Program-made: the position numbers and the translations under genes
The notes under the pieces: generated by a model
What the model saw: only the letters and a program-made list of their open reading frames with translations
What the model was told of the DNA's origin: nothing
Database searches by the model: none
In this document: positions 62,203 to 64,000 of the stretch, piece after piece
Position numbering within the stretch: position 1 is the first letter of the stretch
Layout of the letters: the number at the start of each line of letters is the position of its first letter
Source of the DNA: Kineosporia corallincola
GTDB lineage: Bacteria; Actinomycetota; Actinomycetes; Actinomycetales; Kineosporiaceae
Direction of reading: 5' to 3'
Assembly (NCBI RefSeq): GCF_018499875.1
Contig: NZ_JAHBAY010000002.1
Location: 186,001 to 250,000 of the forward strand
Length of the DNA stretch: 64,000 nt

Positions 62203-62670
62203 TCAGCTGCGGGCGGCCTCTTCGCCCAGTCGCCGCAGCAGGTCGCGGGAGCCCTGCTCGGCCCCGAAATCCTCCACGTGGCGGCGCTTCTCCTCGGCCG
62301 AGGGGAAGTACGCGGTGAGCGTGATGCGGGTGTGCGGGCCCCGCGGTTCGCAGTGCAGCACCGAGCGGAACGGTGCCAGCCCGAACTCCTGCGAGCCGGT
62401 GCTGGTCCAGATCACCCGGGTGGGGCGGGTCAGCTCGTCGAAGACGTAGAGGTTGGGGTAGTCGGTGCCGTCGGGGCCGTGCATGACCACCTCGAAGCGG
62501 CCGCCCTCGGTGAAGTCGAACTCCCGCACGGTGCTGCGGAATCCGGACGGCCCCCACCACTCGTGCACGCGGGCCCAGGCGTCCCACAGGGCGGCGGGGG
62601 AGGCGGGCGCGTCGTGGGTGGTGCTCAGCGTGTGCTGCGCCGCGGGGGAGGGCGCGTCCGTCGAGGTCAC
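62203..62670 (-). CDS. SRPBCC/AHSA1-family protein
   Basis: 155 aa from GTG 62670. The START-like fold of the AHSA1 group is visible: TLSTTHDAPASPAALWDAWARVHEWWGPSGFRS, VREFDFTEGGRFEVVMHGPDGTDYPN, and late THTRITLTAYFPSAEEKRR-type residues before a C-terminal helix. Members bind hydrophobic ligands or act as co-chaperones. The GTG lies 6 nt after TAGACT and lacks a ribosome site, suggesting a leaderless message. It converges on the acetyltransferase gene. Confidence 0.9.
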   Translation of the reverse strand: MTSTDAPSPAAQHTLSTTHDAPASPAALWDAWARVHEWWGPSGFRSTVREFDFTEGGRFEVVMHGPDGTDYPNLYVFDELTRPTRVIWTSTGSQEFGLAPFRSVLHCEPRGPHTRITLTAYFPSAEEKRRHVEDFGAEQGSRDLLRRLGEEAARS

Positions 62671-62676
62671 GGAGCG

Positions 62677-62682
62677 AGTCTA
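62677..62682 (-). promoter_or_regulatory. -10 element TAGACT of SRPBCC gene
   Basis: On the minus strand TAGACT, then CGCTCC, then the GTG at 62670. Leaderless-type spacing. Confidence 0.55.
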
Positions 62683-62714
62683 ATCGAGAGCACTCGGTGA
62701 TCAAGAGACGGCAC

Positions 62715-62739
62715 AGCCTGTCCAATTCGATAACAGGCT
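62715..62739. promoter_or_regulatory. 7-bp inverted repeat in divergent promoter region
   Basis: AGCCTGT and ACAGGCT arms with an 11-nt AT-rich spacer, between the SRPBCC gene and the last gene. It lies about 33 bp upstream of the SRPBCC -10-like site and in a patch with lower GC than its surroundings. Candidate operator; a transcription terminator is unlikely because the flanking genes diverge. Confidence 0.5.
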
Positions 62740-62845
62740 AGAAGCAACCTCAGAATTCACCTCAACGAATCGCCTGGACCGCAACACCCCTTCGGCCCGG
62801 AACGTCACGATGGCGACAGGTTCTCGGTGTCTGAGGGGAGTGGAC

Positions 62846-64000
62846 GTGCGAATCTTCGGACGGCGCGGAAGACGGTGGTACCGGCGGCGGGGTCGCGGTC
62901 ACGACGGTTACGGTTACGACGGGTACGGCTCGGGCGGTGCCGTGGCCGGCACGGTGGTGTGGCTCGTGGTGGTCGCACTGGTGCTGGCGTTCTGCTGGTG
63001 GGCATTCCACGGCACGTTCTACGCGGTGCTGCGCACGGTGTGGGCCTCCACGATGTGGAAGGTCCTGATCCTCGGGAGCGTCGGTGCCTTCGGGCTCGCG
63101 GTGGTCGGGTCCCGGCGCCGCGACTACGGGGGCGGTGATGCCTGGGCGCTGTTCCTGGTGGTCTTGTTACTGAGCCCGTTCCTGGGGGTCTGGGGCGGGT
63201 ACCACCGGGCGCAGCAGCTGTCGGAGTCGATCGAGATCACCGGGGGTGCGCAGCCGGAGTACGAGTGGCGCACCCCGTGGGTGGTGGCGGCCAACTCGGT
63301 GGTCAGCCGGGCCGGCAGTGTGGTGGGCACGTTCGACGAGGACGCCACCACGTTCCTGCCCGCCACCGGCGCCTACGTGACCCCGGTGCGGGCGCGTGGC
63401 TGGATCAAGGGATTCAACCAGATCGTGGTGCAGACGCCCGGTGAGAACACCGTGGGCACCTGCGACTTCGACGCGCAGGTGCCGGTCGCCCGGGGCTGGT
63501 TCCAGTACAACCTGCGTCGCGCGCTGTCGTTCGTCGGGGGCGACCTGATGGCCGACCCGCAGGACGTGTGGGCGTACTGCGACGGCGACAAGGGAGTGAT
63601 GGTGGTGCCGGTCACCCGGTACGCCGGTTTCCCCGAGCAGCATCCGGTGCCCGGCGGTGTGGTGCTGTTCGACGGTCACAGCGCGGTGCTGCACAAGGAC
63701 GTGAAGGCCGGCGAGCTGCCCGGCCCGGTGTACCCGATCTCGCTGGCGGCCCGGCAGCGGGAGGCCTCGCACGCGCTGAACGGCTATCTGGACCGGCTGT
63801 TCCGGCGCAGTGGTTACGAGACCGTGGAGTCGGCGGACGGCCCGGACTCCGGCAACGAGTCCGAGTTGCTGTTGCGGCGCACGGACGGCTCGGGCTGGGA
63901 CTACGTGACGGCGCTGACGCCGCGCGGGACGTCGAAGTCGGTGGTGGCGGTGGCCACGATCGCGGCGGACGAGGTGCACGCCGGTGACCTGAACCGGCTG
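62846..64000 (+). CDS. Membrane protein of unknown function (cut by window end)
   Basis: 385 codons visible, open at the window edge. GTG 62846 follows GAGGGGAG by 5-6 nt. The start is Arg/Gly/Tyr-rich (MRIFGRRGRRWYRRRGRGHD). Three membrane helices follow at about residues 32-52, 66-84 and 98-115. The rest is a large domain with TPWVVAANSVVSRAGSVVGTFDEDATTF, DVWAYCDGDKGVMVVPVTRYAG and SHALNGYLDRLFRRSGYETVE. I do not recognise the family. Two cysteines lie in the outer domain (GTCDFD and AYCDGD). Function unknown. Confidence 0.75.
   Translation, partial: MRIFGRRGRRWYRRRGRGHDGYGYDGYGSGGAVAGTVVWLVVVALVLAFCWWAFHGTFYAVLRTVWASTMWKVLILGSVGAFGLAVVGSRRRDYGGGDAWALFLVVLLLSPFLGVWGGYHRAQQLSESIEITGGAQPEYEWRTPWVVAANSVVSRAGSVVGTFDEDATTFLPATGAYVTPVRARGWIKGFNQIVVQTPGENTVGTCDFDAQVPVARGWFQYNLRRALSFVGGDLMADPQDVWAYCDGDKGVMVVPVTRYAGFPEQHPVPGGVVLFDGHSAVLHKDVKAGELPGPVYPISLAARQREASHALNGYLDRLFRRSGYETVESADGPDSGNESELLLRRTDGSGWDYVTALTPRGTSKSVVAVATIAADEVHAGDLNRL

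Noticed and set aside
1-64000. Integrated element or genomic island
   Set aside because: No integrase, transposase, tRNA-end duplication or long direct repeats are visible, and base composition and codon use look uniform apart from short gaps.

Overview
The window is very GC-rich, coding-dense DNA with strong third-position G/C bias, GTG starts, Tat and class E sortase-type (LAxTG) export signals, an excalibur protein and NarL-type two-component pairs. This points to a chromosome segment of an actinomycete (Actinomycetota). A Kineosporia-like genus is only a guess. I see no rRNA, tRNA, transposase, integrase, phage module or CRISPR array. About 37 genes are supported; the first and last run off the window edges.

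Layout: (1) 1-5774: a carbamoyltransferase gene (minus, cut by the window edge) diverges from an overlapping ATP-grasp ligase / MFS exporter / FemAB-GNAT-like acyltransferase operon, which looks like a small amino-acid-derived metabolite locus. (2) 5792-8563: Zn-dependent alcohol dehydrogenase, TetR regulator and divergent NAD-dependent epimerase, with a dyad operator between the last two. (3) 8597-14245: a double 2TM (SLATT/DUF4231-like) membrane protein converges on a 1425-aa DUF4062/P-loop/WD40 STAND-type NTPase, preceded by a 92-aa ORF. This is a candidate conflict or stress-sensing locus. (4) 14372-18711: excalibur protein, a NarL-type two-component pair, and an ECF-like sigma factor fused to a zinc-finger-like motif, a Gly/Ala repeat linker, a membrane helix and an extracytoplasmic domain. 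(5) 18897-24238: Tat-exported alginate-lyase-like protein, TPR protein, a second two-component pair and two hypothetical genes. (6) 24624-29119: P-loop NTPase, membrane-anchored type-1 periplasmic-binding-fold protein and a 2TM protein, a possible unassigned sensory or conflict system. (7) 29124-32006: a D-amino-acid-type oxidase diverges from a D-serine-dehydratase/D-threonine-aldolase-like PLP enzyme, followed by a broken amidohydrolase. (8) 32077-35903: GT4 glycosyltransferase, methyltransferase, prenyltransferase/terpene-cyclase-fold protein and a convergent second methyltransferase. (9) 36046-50167: aminopeptidase N, a GH13 alpha-amylase and a 3119-aa surface protein with 30 IPT/TIG repeats and a LAFTG sorting signal. 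(10) 50416-53587: a third two-component pair and a quinone-reductase-like MDR enzyme. (11) 53594-61600: four paralogous membrane diguanylate cyclases within 8 kb, interrupted by one Tat-exported BBE-type FAD oxidase. (12) 61593-64000: GNAT acetyltransferase, SRPBCC protein and a membrane protein cut by the window end.

Shared regulatory signature: at least eight genes begin 6-7 nt after a TANNNT hexamer with no good Shine-Dalgarno sequence, consistent with leaderless transcripts. Many others are coupled by ATGA/GTGA overlaps. The most promising leads for undescribed biology are the NTPase / tethered binding protein / 2TM operon, the carbamoyltransferase/ATP-grasp locus, the SLATT-STAND pair, the sigma factor fused to its own membrane anchor, and the four-gene cyclase array.
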